Source: Snodgrassella alvi (GTDB lineage Bacteria; Pseudomonadota; Gammaproteobacteria; Burkholderiales; Neisseriaceae). From it: DNA of 64,000 nucleotides. The position numbers and the translations under genes were made by a program. Shown here in pieces: positions 50,144 through 60,892 of this stretch. The DNA is taken from NCBI RefSeq assembly GCF_040741455.2, contig NZ_CP160328.2, positions 1,488,001 to 1,552,000 on the forward strand, given 5' to 3'. A model generated the notes under the pieces. That model saw nothing but the letters and a program-made list of their open reading frames with translations. It was not told the origin of the DNA and did no database searches. Within the stretch, counting starts at the first letter, position 1. The number at the start of each line of letters is the position of its first letter.

Positions 50144-50345
50144 ACTTGAAAATTTATTGTGCCGTCAAAGTTTTAATGTAGCAATGCAACTGTGGGGACG
50201 GAAATACTGTTTTTTTGTTTGTTTATAACTAAAAGCAAGTTGTTGGACGGTTTGTTGCTGCGGTAATCGGCCTAAATTTGAAAAAGTTGGCTGGGGCTGT
50301 TATAAACCGCATTTGATTTTTAATCTGTTTGATTGAGAAAGTTAG

Positions 50346-51641
50346 ATGAAGAGCGGGAATACAGAGGTTGCTGCACACAGAAAGCTGCTGACACGGGAAG
50401 ATGTGCGTACGTTGATGCTGTCATCCTTTGGTGGCGCGCTGGAATTTTATGATTTTGTAATTTACGTATTTTATGCCAAGGTGTTGTCTGAGCTGTTTTT
50501 TCCAGCTGGTATGAATCCGTTTTGGGCGATGCTGAATACTTACGGTATCTTTGCTGCCGGCTATTTGTTCCGACCGCTGGGTGGTATTGTAATGGCGCAT
50601 TTTGGCGATTTGTTTGGGCGTAAACGTTTGTTTGCCCTGTCTATCATGATGATGGCTTTGCCAACGCTGCTGCTGGGATTGATGCCTACATTTGACACCA
50701 TTGGCTATGTTGCGCCTGTGTTGCTGCTGGTATTACGCATGATACAGGGTGTGGCCATTGGCGGTGAAATTCCGGCGGCTTGGACGTTTGTATCTGAGCA
50801 TGTGCCTGAAAAACATGTGGGTATGGCCAATGGTTTTCTTACCGGCGGGCTGTCGCTGGGTATTTTATTGGGCTCGTTGATTGCACTGATGATGTCCAGA
50901 CAGTTTACCAGCGCAGCTATTCTGGATGGTGCATGGCGTATTCCTTTTATTCTGGGAGGTTTATTTGGTCTACTGACCTTGTATCTGCGTAGTTATCTGC
51001 GAGAAACACCGGTCTTCAAGGCGATGCAGCAGCGTAAGGAGCTGGCTACGGATATGCCATTAAAATTACTGGTGACTCAGCATAAGACTGCCGTGATTAT
51101 TGGTATGCTGCTTACTTGGTTTTTGACCGGATGTATCGTTGTGATTTTGCTGGCCATGCCACAATTGCTGACTGCGGGCTTTGGTTTTTCCAGTGCGCTT
51201 GCTTTTGAAATGCAGAGTATGGCGATAGTGATGCAGATGATCGGCTGTGTGCTGTATGGTGTTTTAGCCGACCGTGTAGGCAGTGGACGCATGCTGATTT
51301 GTGGGATTGTATTGACTGGTGTGATGGCAGTGTTATTCTATCCGGCACTGGGAAATAGCAGTGAAGGTATGGTTTTTGCTCTCTATATGCTGTTGGGACT
51401 GGCTGCCGGGGTAGCCGGTATTGTATCTGCTGCGATGATTAAAATGTTTCCACCCGCTATTCGCTTTACTGGTATTTCTTTTTCCTACAATGTGGCTTAT
51501 GCGATTGTCGGTGGCCTGACTCTGCCTGTCGTGCAGTGGTTAAGCAGCTATAGCCCTATTGGTGCCATGTATTACATTCTGCCATTGTGTGTGGTGGGTT
51601 TGCTGGCGGCTTTTGCATTCCAATTTCGTTATCAGCGCTAA
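50346..51641 (+). CDS. MFS transporter, metabolite:proton symporter (MHS) family
   Basis: A 431-aa inner-membrane carrier with about 12 hydrophobic segments. The family marks are GGALEFYDFVIY (29-40), the loop 2-3 motif GDLFGRKR (87-94), and GVAIGGEIPAAWTFVSEHVP. Relatives include ProP, ShiA and citrate/dicarboxylate carriers; the substrate cannot be fixed from sequence alone. It stands alone between sbp (divergent) and secB (convergent). Confidence 0.88.
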   Translation: MKSGNTEVAAHRKLLTREDVRTLMLSSFGGALEFYDFVIYVFYAKVLSELFFPAGMNPFWAMLNTYGIFAAGYLFRPLGGIVMAHFGDLFGRKRLFALSIMMMALPTLLLGLMPTFDTIGYVAPVLLLVLRMIQGVAIGGEIPAAWTFVSEHVPEKHVGMANGFLTGGLSLGILLGSLIALMMSRQFTSAAILDGAWRIPFILGGLFGLLTLYLRSYLRETPVFKAMQQRKELATDMPLKLLVTQHKTAVIIGMLLTWFLTGCIVVILLAMPQLLTAGFGFSSALAFEMQSMAIVMQMIGCVLYGVLADRVGSGRMLICGIVLTGVMAVLFYPALGNSSEGMVFALYMLLGLAAGVAGIVSAAMIKMFPPAIRFTGISFSYNVAYAIVGGLTLPVVQWLSSYSPIGAMYYILPLCVVGLLAAFAFQFRYQR

Positions 51642-51671
51642 AACTATCGCGCCAAAAATGTTAGACACAAA

Positions 51672-51724
51672 AAAACTGCTTTATCCATAAGTGTTCATCA
51701 TGTCAGGATAAAGCAGCTTTTTTA
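51672..51724. terminator. Bidirectional terminator between MFS gene and secB
   Basis: An 11-bp perfect stem CTGCTTTATCC (51676-51686) with GGATAAAGCAG (51706-51716). It has A-rich sequence on the left and T-rich on the right, serving both convergent genes. Confidence 0.85.
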
Positions 51725-51731
51725 TTAACAA

Positions 51732-52196
51732 TCAGGCGTTACCGGCATTAGCTTGTTCGGCCTGATACATGGCTTCGAAGTTAATCGGAGCCAGCATCAC
51801 TGGCGGGAAGCCTGAACGGGTGATGGTATTGGATACGGTTTCACGGGCATACGGGAACAAAATATTCGGTGCTGCTACCGCCAGCAGTAATTCCACATCA
51901 TCTTCTGGAATATTGGCAATGCGGAAAATACCGCTTTGAGCCACTTCGTTCAGAAATAGTACTTTTTCTTCGGTCATCTTGGCAGTAACTGTCACTGTTA
52001 CGGTAACATTATAGAATTCATCCTCTAGTTTCTCAGCAGCAGAAGTCACGCGCATTTCGATTTGAGGTTCTCCGCCTTCAAGAAAAATTTGTGGTGCATG
52101 GGGCACTTCCAGTGACAAATCTTTCAGGTAGATTTTTTCAATGCTGAATACCGGCTGTTGTTCGTTTTTTTCTGGTGCTTGTTCTTTTTTGCTCAT
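51732..52196 (-). CDS. secB: Protein-export chaperone SecB
   Basis: A 154-aa tetrameric cytosolic chaperone that keeps preproteins unfolded for SecA. It has the family stretch [19 protein letters not shown], followed by [15 protein letters not shown] and the C-terminal region [17 protein letters not shown]. It is likely co-transcribed with the glutaredoxin gene just upstream (85-base gap). The large autotransporters in this genome must cross the inner membrane by Sec, so SecB is relevant, though it is a general factor. Confidence 0.96.
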   Translation of the reverse strand: MSKKEQAPEKNEQQPVFSIEKIYLKDLSLEVPHAPQIFLEGGEPQIEMRVTSAAEKLEDEFYNVTVTVTVTAKMTEEKVLFLNEVAQSGIFRIANIPEDDVELLLAVAAPNILFPYARETVSNTITRSGFPPVMLAPINFEAMYQAEQANAGNA

Positions 52197-52281
52197 GCTT
52201 TTCTTTCAACAAAGGGATAAGGGATAGGGTGGCAGAACTATCCGGCACAGCCGGATAACGGAGAAGAGAAATAGTCTGCGC

Positions 52282-52539
52282 TTAGCCTGCCAGTAAAGGA
52301 TCTAGTTTACCTGCTTGGTTCAAAGCATTCAAATCATCAAAGCCGCCAACGTGTACTTCTCCGATATAGATCTGTGGTACGGTACGGCGACCGGTACGCT
52401 GCATCATCTGCTCGCGCGCCTGAGGATCGGTATCAATGCGGATTTCATTGATGGCTGTGACGCCTTTCTGTTTCAGTAAGGCTTTTGCCATCTGGCAATA
52501 CGGGCATACACCCGTGGTATACATGGTAATCGCTTGCAT
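52282..52539 (-). CDS. grxC: Glutaredoxin 3
   Basis: An 85-aa thiol-disulfide oxidoreductase with redox motif CPYC (C12, C15), RTVPQIYIGEVHVGGFDDL binding glutathione. The ATG at 52539 with AAGGAAAAT upstream is chosen. Paired with secB downstream, an arrangement common in Proteobacteria. Confidence 0.95.
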   Translation of the reverse strand: MQAITMYTTGVCPYCQMAKALLKQKGVTAINEIRIDTDPQAREQMMQRTGRRTVPQIYIGEVHVGGFDDLNALNQAGKLDPLLAG

Positions 52540-52683
52540 CGTATTTTCCTTGTCTGCGTACAGATACTGATTAGAATAGCCTAGCATACCGCGAACTGAA
52601 GCTACTGAACAGGTGCAGGCTTTCTTTGCGAGTATGCTGCGGTATAATTAGTGAATATTTACATCACAAACGGACACCTACAG

Positions 52684-53337
52684 ATGATTCGTTTTGAGCA
52701 GGTATCGAAAACGTATCCGGGCGGTTTCACCGCAGTGAAAAACCTTAGCTTTTCTATCAGTAAAGGGGAGATGATTTTTATTGCCGGCCATTCCGGAGCT
52801 GGTAAATCAACCATTCTGAAACTGATAAGCGGCATTGTGAAGCCTACCAAGGGAAAAGTGTGGCTAAACAATCAGGATTTGGGACGTCTGAACGACAATC
52901 AACTTGGTTATCTGCGTCAGCATATCGGTATTGTATTTCAGGACCATAAACTGCTGTTTGACCGCAATGTGTTGCAAAATGTGATGTTACCTTTGCGAAT
53001 TACCGGTTATGAACGTAAGCAGGCAGAGCACCGTGCCCGTATAGCAATTGAAAAAGTTGGCCTGAAGGGGCGAGAAATGGCCGACCCAGTGACCTTATCT
53101 GGCGGAGAGCAGCAGCGCCTGTGTATTGCTCGTGCAGTGGTGCATCAGCCTGGTTTGCTGATAGCTGATGAGCCCTCAGCCAATCTGGATCGGGCGTACG
53201 CACTGGATATTATGGAATTGTTCAAGACCTTTCATGAGGCTGGTACCACAGTAATGGTAGCCGCTCACGATGAAACTCTGATGGCTGATTACGGCCATCG
53301 CATTATTCGATTGCAGGAAGGCAGGTTATACGCATGA
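52684..53337 (+). CDS. ftsE: Cell division ATP-binding protein FtsE
   Basis: A 217-aa ABC ATPase that with FtsX couples divisome activity to cell-wall hydrolases. Walker A GHSGAGKS (35-42), Q-loop VFQDHKLL, signature LSGGEQQRLCIARAV and Walker B LLIADEPSANLD are all present. The start is the ATG at 52684 rather than the upstream GTG at 52651. It overlaps ftsX by ATGA. Confidence 0.95.
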   Translation: MIRFEQVSKTYPGGFTAVKNLSFSISKGEMIFIAGHSGAGKSTILKLISGIVKPTKGKVWLNNQDLGRLNDNQLGYLRQHIGIVFQDHKLLFDRNVLQNVMLPLRITGYERKQAEHRARIAIEKVGLKGREMADPVTLSGGEQQRLCIARAVVHQPGLLIADEPSANLDRAYALDIMELFKTFHEAGTTVMVAAHDETLMADYGHRIIRLQEGRLYA

Positions 53338-54245
53338 TTCAGTTTGTTTCCCTGCATACAGAAGCGGCGTGTAAAGCATTACGGCAGTTACTGCGCCAGC
53401 CGGTGGCCACGCTGTTGATTCTTGTTATGCTGGCAATCGCCATGACGTTACCACTGGCATTGTATCTCGGTGTACAAAGCGGACAGCAGGTGCTGGGACA
53501 GATTAACGATGCACCCACCATGACCCTGTATATGCAGATGGAAGCGAAAGCCAGTGATAATCAGGCTGTAGAAAAAGCCTTGCAGGCGAATAAACAGCTT
53601 GAAAAAGTAGTGTTTGTGAGTAAGCAGCAGGGGCTGGAAGAATTGCAGCAGAGTATGGGAAGTCAGGATCTGGTTTCTATGCTTGATAGTAACCCGCTGC
53701 CGGATGCGTTTACCGTCACGCCGCAAGTGGACACTCCAGAAGAATTGGCGGCATTACAGACGCAGCTGGCGCAGCTGCCGATGGTGGAAAGTGTGAAAAT
53801 GGATGCGGAATGGATGCAAACCCTGTATCAGATTAATCACTTTGTGCATCAATTGTTGTGGTTTCTTGCTATAACGCTGGGACTGGCGTTTGCGCTGGTG
53901 GCGTATAACACCATTCGCTTACAGATTCTTAGCCACCGTGAAGAAATAGAAATTACGAAGCTGCTCGGTGCACCAGCTTCTTTTATTCGCAGGCCTTTTC
54001 TGTATCTGGCCATCTGGCAAAGCCTACTTGCTGCCGCCATTAGTACCGGCTTGTGTTACTGGCTCTGCTATATGACTCAGCCTATAGTCAGTGCCATTCT
54101 CCAACCTTACGGCGTGCATATTGCCTGGCGGTTTTTCAACCCCTGTGAAATAGTGGTAATTTTATTGCTGGTTTGCGGACTGGGTGTTGTGGGTGCATGG
54201 CTGGCTACGCGTCAGCATCTGCTTAGCTTTAAATCCGTACGCTAA
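53334..54245 (+). CDS. ftsX: Cell division permease-like protein FtsX
   Basis: A 303-aa inner-membrane protein: one N-terminal transmembrane segment (about 22-46), a periplasmic domain (about 50-165), then three more membrane segments near 175-195, 222-248 and 270-292, with the cytoplasmic ILSHREEIEITKLLGAP motif. It partners FtsE to control amidase activators. It ends in a hairpin without a strong T tract. Confidence 0.95.
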   Translation: MIQFVSLHTEAACKALRQLLRQPVATLLILVMLAIAMTLPLALYLGVQSGQQVLGQINDAPTMTLYMQMEAKASDNQAVEKALQANKQLEKVVFVSKQQGLEELQQSMGSQDLVSMLDSNPLPDAFTVTPQVDTPEELAALQTQLAQLPMVESVKMDAEWMQTLYQINHFVHQLLWFLAITLGLAFALVAYNTIRLQILSHREEIEITKLLGAPASFIRRPFLYLAIWQSLLAAAISTGLCYWLCYMTQPIVSAILQPYGVHIAWRFFNPCEIVVILLLVCGLGVVGAWLATRQHLLSFKSVR

Positions 54246-54268
54246 ATATTTTGTCTATCAGTAACAGA

Positions 54269-54299
54269 AATCCTCAGTAAACTTGCTTTACTGAGGATT
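54269..54299 (+). terminator. Hairpin after ftsX
   Basis: A 13-bp perfect stem (AATCCTCAGTAAA with TTTACTGAGGATT) around CTTGC, 23 bases after the ftsX stop. Only a weak T-rich tail follows, so it may act as a terminator or mRNA 3' end. Confidence 0.6.
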
Positions 54300-54503
54300 A
54301 TATTCAAGAAAGTTTTCTACAATTTCTATCATAAAAAAGCCAGCATAATGTTTTGCCAAATCTAATCATGCGCTTGCACTACAATACTAACCATTACTGA
54401 ATATTCAGCAATAAGTGCTACCATTCGTTTATTCATAAATTTGTTGTCCAGTATCTAACGAAACAGATTTTTTTAATATACTCAGACATTGCGGATTAAC
54501 AGG

Positions 54504-54553
54504 CATAAAAAAGCGGCACTGATTCACCCTTAAAGTGATTCAGCAACCGCTCA
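54504..54553 (-). terminator. Terminator after the DAHP synthase gene
   Basis: On the minus strand an imperfect hairpin (AGCGG paired with CCGCT plus an inner stem around GTGATTCAG) is followed by TTTTTTATGC, about 25 bases past the stop. Confidence 0.6.
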
Positions 54554-54577
54554 TGTATATTTTCAATGTGGTAAAGG

Positions 54578-55633
54578 CTATTGATTCTGACGAGCCTGAG
54601 CTGCCTGTGCCAGTAGTTGCAGCATCGTTTCGGTTTCTTCCCAGCCAATGCAGGCGTCTGTAATACTCTGACCATAATTTTCTGGATTATCCTGCCTGCC
54701 TGCCATCAGATTGCTTTCCACCATAACGCCCATTATATGCTGCTCACCGGCCTGAATCTGTGCGGCGATATCCTGAGCCACTTCCATCTGCCGACGATAA
54801 TCTTTGCGGCTGTTAGCATGACTGCAATCAATCATCAAATATGGTGTAACCTGATGTTTGTTTAGCTCGTCTACTGCGGCCTCAACATGCTCATGGCTGT
54901 AATTAGGTTCTTTACCACCGCGCAGAATAATGTGGCAATCTGGATTACCGCTAGTACGCACAATAGCCGAATGGCCGGCTTTGGTTACCGAAAGGAAATG
55001 ATGTGGATGGCTAGATGCGCCAATGGCATCAATGGCAATTTTCAAATTACCGTCGGTACCGTTTTTAAAACCTACCGGACAGCTTAAACCAGAAGCCAGC
55101 TCGCGGTGTACCTGACTTTCCGTCGTACGGGCACCGATGGCACCCCATGAAATCAGATCGGCAAAATATTGTGGAGTAATCATGTCCAGAAATTCAGTTG
55201 CAGCAGGCATACCCATATTGTTTAATTCCAGAAGCAGTTTGCGAGCCAGACGCAGACCATAGTTAATATCGTAGGAACCATCTATTCGCGGGTCGTTAAT
55301 CAAGCCTTTCCAGCCTACAGTGGTACGTGGTTTTTCAAAGTATACACGCATCACAATCAGCAATTGATTTGCATATTTTTCGCGTAATACATTCAGCCGC
55401 CGGCCATATTCCAGTGCAGCGACTGGATCATGGATGGAGCAGGGGCCGATAATGACCAGTAAACGTTTATCATGTCCATGCACCAATGCAGCAATTTCCT
55501 CACGAGTATCGTGGACTACTTCAGCAGCTTTATCGGTAATCGGCAATTCATATAAATGGGCAATCGGTGGCAACAATTCTTTAATTTCTTTAATCCGGAC
55601 ATCATCTATTGGTCTGGTTACTGCCTGATTCAT
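54578..55633 (-). CDS. aroG: 3-deoxy-7-phosphoheptulonate synthase (class I DAHP synthase)
   Basis: A 351-aa enzyme joining erythrose 4-phosphate and PEP in the first step of the shikimate pathway. It shows IGPCSIHDPVAALEYGRRL, FEKPRTTVGWKGLINDP, GARTTESQVHRELASGL, and MIDCSHANSRK. Start ATG with AGGAAAAATT. The N-terminal ~50 residues match the feedback-regulated class I form; which aromatic amino acid inhibits it cannot be told here. Confidence 0.95.
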   Translation of the reverse strand: MNQAVTRPIDDVRIKEIKELLPPIAHLYELPITDKAAEVVHDTREEIAALVHGHDKRLLVIIGPCSIHDPVAALEYGRRLNVLREKYANQLLIVMRVYFEKPRTTVGWKGLINDPRIDGSYDINYGLRLARKLLLELNNMGMPAATEFLDMITPQYFADLISWGAIGARTTESQVHRELASGLSCPVGFKNGTDGNLKIAIDAIGASSHPHHFLSVTKAGHSAIVRTSGNPDCHIILRGGKEPNYSHEHVEAAVDELNKHQVTPYLMIDCSHANSRKDYRRQMEVAQDIAAQIQAGEQHIMGVMVESNLMAGRQDNPENYGQSITDACIGWEETETMLQLLAQAAQARQNQ

Positions 55634-55907
55634 AATTTTTCCTGTCGAATGCTATTATTTTAAATTTTAATGATTTACCTATCAGGCTATAATGAATAAG
55701 TTTAAAAAGCAAGATTCAAACTTTTGTATCGCTACAATATTGCTTAAATATCAAATTATCTAGCATATAATTATATTTCAAATCTAATATATATCGGTTA
55801 TTGGCAGAATATTTTAATAAAAACCATTATATTGTTCTGGCACCTTGATTAAAAATTTGCAAGTGCTGTTTTAAGCACGTATGGGTTTCGGGTACAATCG
55901 CCTCCCC
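55634..55907. other. Intergenic region between aroG and queF
   Basis: AT-rich divergent region holding promoters for both genes. A -10-like TACAAT at 55892-55897 is well placed to start the riboswitch transcript; its -35 is weak. A small hairpin GTGCT/AGCAC lies near 55862-55877. No gene is seen. Confidence 0.45.
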
Positions 55908-55943
55908 TGTGGTTCGTAAACCTCCCACATTAAAAAACTAGGA
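55908..55943 (+). ncRNA. preQ1-I riboswitch upstream of queF
   Basis: A stem UGUGG/CCACA encloses the loop TTCGTAAACCTC, followed by the A-rich tail TTAAAAAACTAGG, the hallmark of the preQ1 class I aptamer. Loop residues ACCU can pair with AGG of the tail, which is also the likely ribosome site 10 bases before the queF ATG. Ligand binding would therefore hide the ribosome site and turn off translation. The queF-transporter context confirms the assignment. Confidence 0.88.
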
Positions 55944-55953
55944 AATCAACTAT

Positions 55954-56424
55954 ATGCGTGCACAAAATAATCTGGGCACAGTTAGTCTGCTGGGTAATCA
56001 GCATACGCAGTATTGCAGCGATTACGCACCGGAGCTACTGGAAGCCTTTGATAATCAACATCCCGATAACGATTATTTCGTTAAATTCATCTGTCCTGAA
56101 TTCACCAGTCTGTGCCCGAAAACCGGTCAGCCAGACTTTGCCACCATTTACATCAATTACCTACCCCGCTTGCGCATGGTAGAAAGTAAATCATTGAAAC
56201 TGTATCTCTTCAGTTTTCGCAATCATGGTGATTTTCATGAAGATTGTGTCAACATCATCATGAAAGATTTGATTGCATTAATGCAGCCTAAATATATAGA
56301 AGTATATGGAGAATTTACGCCGCGGGGCGGCATTGCCATCCATCCGTATGCCAATTACGGCGAACCCAATACACGCTACAGTGACATGGCCGCTCAGCGT
56401 CTGCTGCAGTTTCAAGTGAAATAA
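55954..56424 (+). CDS. queF: NADPH-dependent 7-cyano-7-deazaguanine reductase QueF
   Basis: A 156-aa short-type QueF that reduces preQ0 to preQ1 in queuosine synthesis. The catalytic cysteine C54 sits in [11 protein letters not shown] with the general acid D61, and the substrate motif [20 protein letters not shown] is intact. It is controlled by the riboswitch directly upstream. The next gene is a queuosine-precursor transporter. Confidence 0.96.
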   Translation: MRAQNNLGTVSLLGNQHTQYCSDYAPELLEAFDNQHPDNDYFVKFICPEFTSLCPKTGQPDFATIYINYLPRLRMVESKSLKLYLFSFRNHGDFHEDCVNIIMKDLIALMQPKYIEVYGEFTPRGGIAIHPYANYGEPNTRYSDMAAQRLLQFQVK

Positions 56425-56517
56425 ACCTGTCACTGCTGCAAGATACTTTCTGTATGGCTAGCTCGGGTTTTCTGATGATTACCTGTTGCGCAGCCGCATA
56501 AATAAACAGGATTACCT

Positions 56518-57177
56518 ATGTATGAATTTTCCGATGCGCAGCGTTTTAAGGCGTTGCGCTGGCTGACTTTCTGGCACATGCTGGTTATCGTGGCCAGTAA
56601 TTATCTGGTGCAGTTTCCCTTTACTCTGTGGGGGCTACACAATACTTGGGGCGCATTTACTTTTCCGTTTATTTTTCTAACTACTGACTTAACCGTACGC
56701 ATATTCGGCTCAGGTCTGGCGCGAAAAATTATTTTCTGGGTGATGTTGCCTTCATTGTTGTTTTCCTATGCCATCTCCGTATTGTTTCAAAACGGACACT
56801 GGATGGGCTGGGTGGCATTAAGCCATTTTGATTTATTTGTAGCGCGTATTGCTCTTGCTAGTTTTACCGCTTACGTAGTCGGACAGCTGATGGATATTCT
56901 GGTGTTTAACCGGCTACGCCAATGCAAGCGCTGGTGGCCGGCTCCAAGTGCCTCCGCTGTGCTGGGTAGTGCCGTCGATACATTACTGTTTTTCGCAGTA
57001 GCATTCTATCATTCACCAGATGCCTTTATGGCGGCCAACTGGTTACAGATATCCTTTACAGATTATGCATTTAAAATCACTGTGGCCGCACTGTTTTTCC
57101 TGCCCACGTACGGCGTGATACTGCGTTATTTACTCTATCGGCTGACCGCCTTAGCACCGCGTGCCGTAAACGGTTAA
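56518..57177 (+). CDS. yhhQ: Queuosine precursor transporter (YhhQ/QPTR family)
   Basis: A 219-aa inner-membrane protein with about six hydrophobic segments, in the VUT-1/YhhQ family that takes up preQ0/preQ1. It shows FWHMLVIVASNYLVQFPF, FIFLTTDLTVRIFG, and ASAVLGSAVDTLLFFAVAF. It follows queF by 93 bases and probably shares the riboswitch-controlled transcript, giving the cell both synthesis and salvage of the precursor. Confidence 0.92.
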   Translation: MYEFSDAQRFKALRWLTFWHMLVIVASNYLVQFPFTLWGLHNTWGAFTFPFIFLTTDLTVRIFGSGLARKIIFWVMLPSLLFSYAISVLFQNGHWMGWVALSHFDLFVARIALASFTAYVVGQLMDILVFNRLRQCKRWWPAPSASAVLGSAVDTLLFFAVAFYHSPDAFMAANWLQISFTDYAFKITVAALFFLPTYGVILRYLLYRLTALAPRAVNG

Positions 57178-57306
57178 AACGCATCAAAAACGTTGCTACA
57201 GCGTAATATCTTACCTTCAACAGGCCGGTTGATAAGTGGCCTGATTGCCGTGAAGGCATCTGTTATAATACGCGCCTATTTTCAAATACCTGGCTGAGAG
57301 AACATC

Positions 57307-58411
57307 ATGGAAGCGGAGCAGATTAATCAGTTAAACAATATTCTGGATGATATGGCATCCCGTAGTCACGATTTACGGAGGTATCTTTGACTACGCTGGC
57401 AAAAAAGATCGTCTGGAAGAAGTAATCGGTCTGTCGGAAGACCCTGAACTCTGGAACGACCCGAAAAAAGCACAAGAAGTTGGCAAAGAGCGTAAAGTAC
57501 TGGAAGGCATTGTGCTGACGCTGGATCATCTGCACAGCGGGATTGAAGACAACCGCATACTGTTGCAAATGGCTGTTGAGGAAAACGACAGCGACGGTTT
57601 CGCAGCAGTGCAGGCTGATATCACCGCATTGCAAGAAGAGCTGGCGCAGCTAGAATTTAAGCGCATGTTCAATCAGCCAGCCGATGTGAATAATTGCTTC
57701 ATAGATATCGTGGCTGGCGCAGGTGGCACCGAGGCCGAAGATTGGGCCGGTATGTTATTGCGCATGTACGTACGCTATGGCGAACGCAAAGGTTTCAAAG
57801 TAGAAGTCCTTGAAGAAGACGAGGGCGAAATTGCAGGGGTTAACCGCGCTACCATCAAGCTAGATGGTGAATACGCCTACGGATTGCTGCGTACCGAAAC
57901 CGGTATTCACCGACTGGTGCGTTACTCACCGTTTGATTCTAATAACAAAAGACATACATCGTTTGCTTCCGTATTCGTTTATCCGGAAGTGGATGACAGC
58001 TTTGAAATTGAAATTAATCCCGCAGATTTGCGTGTCGATACCTATCGCGCTTCCGGTGCCGGCGGCCAACACATCAACAAAACCGATTCGGCTGTTCGCA
58101 TCACGCATGAACCAACTGGTATTGTCGTACAGTGTCAGAACGACCGTTCCCAGCACCGTAATCGCGAAGAGGCAATGAATATGCTCAAAGCCAAGTTGTT
58201 TGAGCTGGAAATGCGTCGCCGCAATGAGGAAAAACAGAATCTCGAAGCCAGCAAGGATGATGTAGGCTGGGGACATCAGATTCGTTCCTATGTATTCGAT
58301 TCATCGCGTATCAAGGATTTACGCACTGGTTATGAAGTAGGCAATATCAAGGCCGTAATGGATGGCGACCTTGATGGCTTTATCGAAGCCAGCTTGAAAC
58401 AAGGTGTTTAA
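57307..58411 (+). CDS. prfB: Peptide chain release factor 2 with programmed +1 frameshift
   Basis: RF2 recognises UGA and UAA. The gene begins at the ATG at 57307, runs 27 codons to CTT (57385-57387), meets an in-frame TGA at 57388-57390, and continues in the +1 frame from GAC at 57389. This is the classic autoregulatory slip site CTTTGAC, with a Shine-Dalgarno-like GGAGG (57377-57381) just upstream. The joined product is 367 aa. It has the RF2 codon-reading motif SPF (RYSPFDSNN) and catalytic GGQ (252-254, [10 protein letters not shown]). When RF2 is scarce, slow UGA reading favours the shift. Confidence 0.96.
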
Positions 58412-58423
58412 AAAATATGTCAT

Positions 58424-58453
58424 AAGGCTGCCAGCTATCAGTTAGGCGGCCTT
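58424..58453 (+). terminator. Hairpin after prfB
   Basis: A 9-bp stem with one G-U pair (AAGGCTGCC 58424-58432 with GGCGGCCTT 58445-58453) and only a modest T-rich tail (AATTGTT). Probable terminator between prfB and the glycosyltransferase gene. Confidence 0.5.
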
Positions 58454-58472
58454 AATTGTTAAGGTAGCCTGT

Positions 58473-59285
58473 ATGAAATCTATTGATGTCATTATTCCCT
58501 GCTATAACGCCGAAAATACATTGGCACGAGCAATAGACAGTGTATTGGTACAGCCGGAACTGGGCTGTCTGTGGCTGGTGGATGATGCGTCAGCAGATGG
58601 AACAGCCAGTTTGATTCGGCAGTGGCAGCAGCGCCATCCACAACTTATACGAAGTGAGTTTCTGCCCACAAACCGTGGTCCGGCTGTGGCGCGTAACTGG
58701 GCCGCCTTAATGTCTAGTCGTAACCACATAGCATTTCTGGATGCAGATGATGCCTACCAGCCGCATGCACTACAGGCAGCCAGCGCCGTGTTCAGTTTCC
58801 GGCCGCAAACCGGTTTATTGCGTTTACCGGTCAAGGGACATAATATCCCTGAACGATACCGAGAGCATGAAAAATTTGCTGTGGCATGGCGTACGTTTGA
58901 AATGATTACTGCCACCAATACAGTTTTCAACCGTGCCTATTTCCTCGCCTGTGGCGGTTTCCCAGTTGATGCTCTGTTTCGGCACCTTGGTGGCGAAGAT
59001 GGGGCGCTGGGGCTGGCCACAATAGAAAGCTGCATGGTGGCCACACTGTTTGATGAAGCTGGAATGCCTGATATCGGTGTCGATTTTTATGGCCACGATG
59101 GGATGTATGTACGCAAACTGCTTGATGCTATGCTTTATGGGCAAAAGCGGGAGGAATGCGATGATACAGCGATGCAACAGGCCGATGCGGTAACACAAAG
59201 TATTGTGCAGCGGTTACACGATTTGCATGAGATACTTGCTTACCCACACCCTGGTAAACAACCCCTGAAATTGTTTACCGATTAA
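58473..59285 (+). CDS. Family 2 glycosyltransferase
   Basis: A 270-aa GT-A fold enzyme with VIIPCYNAENTLARAIDSVL at the N-terminus, VDDASADGT (D37, D38) binding nucleotide sugar, NRGPAVARN, and the metal motif DADDAY (90-95). A likely catalytic-domain region GGEDGALGLA follows. No membrane segments. Acceptor unknown: capsule, LOS or protein glycans are all possible. It is a single gene between prfB and purB, about 14 kb from the DUF2827 cluster. Confidence 0.88.
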   Translation: MKSIDVIIPCYNAENTLARAIDSVLVQPELGCLWLVDDASADGTASLIRQWQQRHPQLIRSEFLPTNRGPAVARNWAALMSSRNHIAFLDADDAYQPHALQAASAVFSFRPQTGLLRLPVKGHNIPERYREHEKFAVAWRTFEMITATNTVFNRAYFLACGGFPVDALFRHLGGEDGALGLATIESCMVATLFDEAGMPDIGVDFYGHDGMYVRKLLDAMLYGQKREECDDTAMQQADAVTQSIVQRLHDLHEILAYPHPGKQPLKLFTD

Positions 59286-59324
59286 GCATGGCACTCAAAA
59301 TGCCAGTGCATTAACTGAATTTAG

Positions 59325-60725
<1,401 letters not shown>

Positions 60726-60740
60726 AACAATACAAGTAGA

Positions 60741-60767
60741 AGGTGGGCATAGCCCGCCTTTTTTTAT
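60741..60767 (+). terminator. Terminator after purB
   Basis: An 8-bp stem with one G-U pair (AGGTGGGC 60741-60748 with GCCCGCCT 60752-60759), three-base loop, followed by TTTTTTT. Confidence 0.88.
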
Positions 60768-60786
60768 TTATGGCCGTAAAATATTT

Positions 60787-60892
60787 TTATCCACAACTAT
60801 ACCCTTTCCGCTCAAATCTCATAGCTCAACGGTTGTTCAGCTTATTGCGGATAAATTAAAAACTAGCTCAGAATTAAGAATTTTGTGGATAA
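60787..60892. other. Minor DnaA-box group
   Basis: Two perfect TTATCCACA boxes in opposite orientation (60787-60795, and 60884-60892 on the reverse strand) plus one single-mismatch box (60846-60854, reverse). The last perfect box overlaps the 3' end of the VOC gene. It may titrate DnaA or be chance in AT-rich DNA; it lacks the density of the 21.4-kb cluster. Confidence 0.4.

Noticed and set aside
54246-54577. Replication terminus or dif site at the composition change
   Set aside because: It is only ~33 kb from the candidate origin and no dif-like 28-mer is visible.
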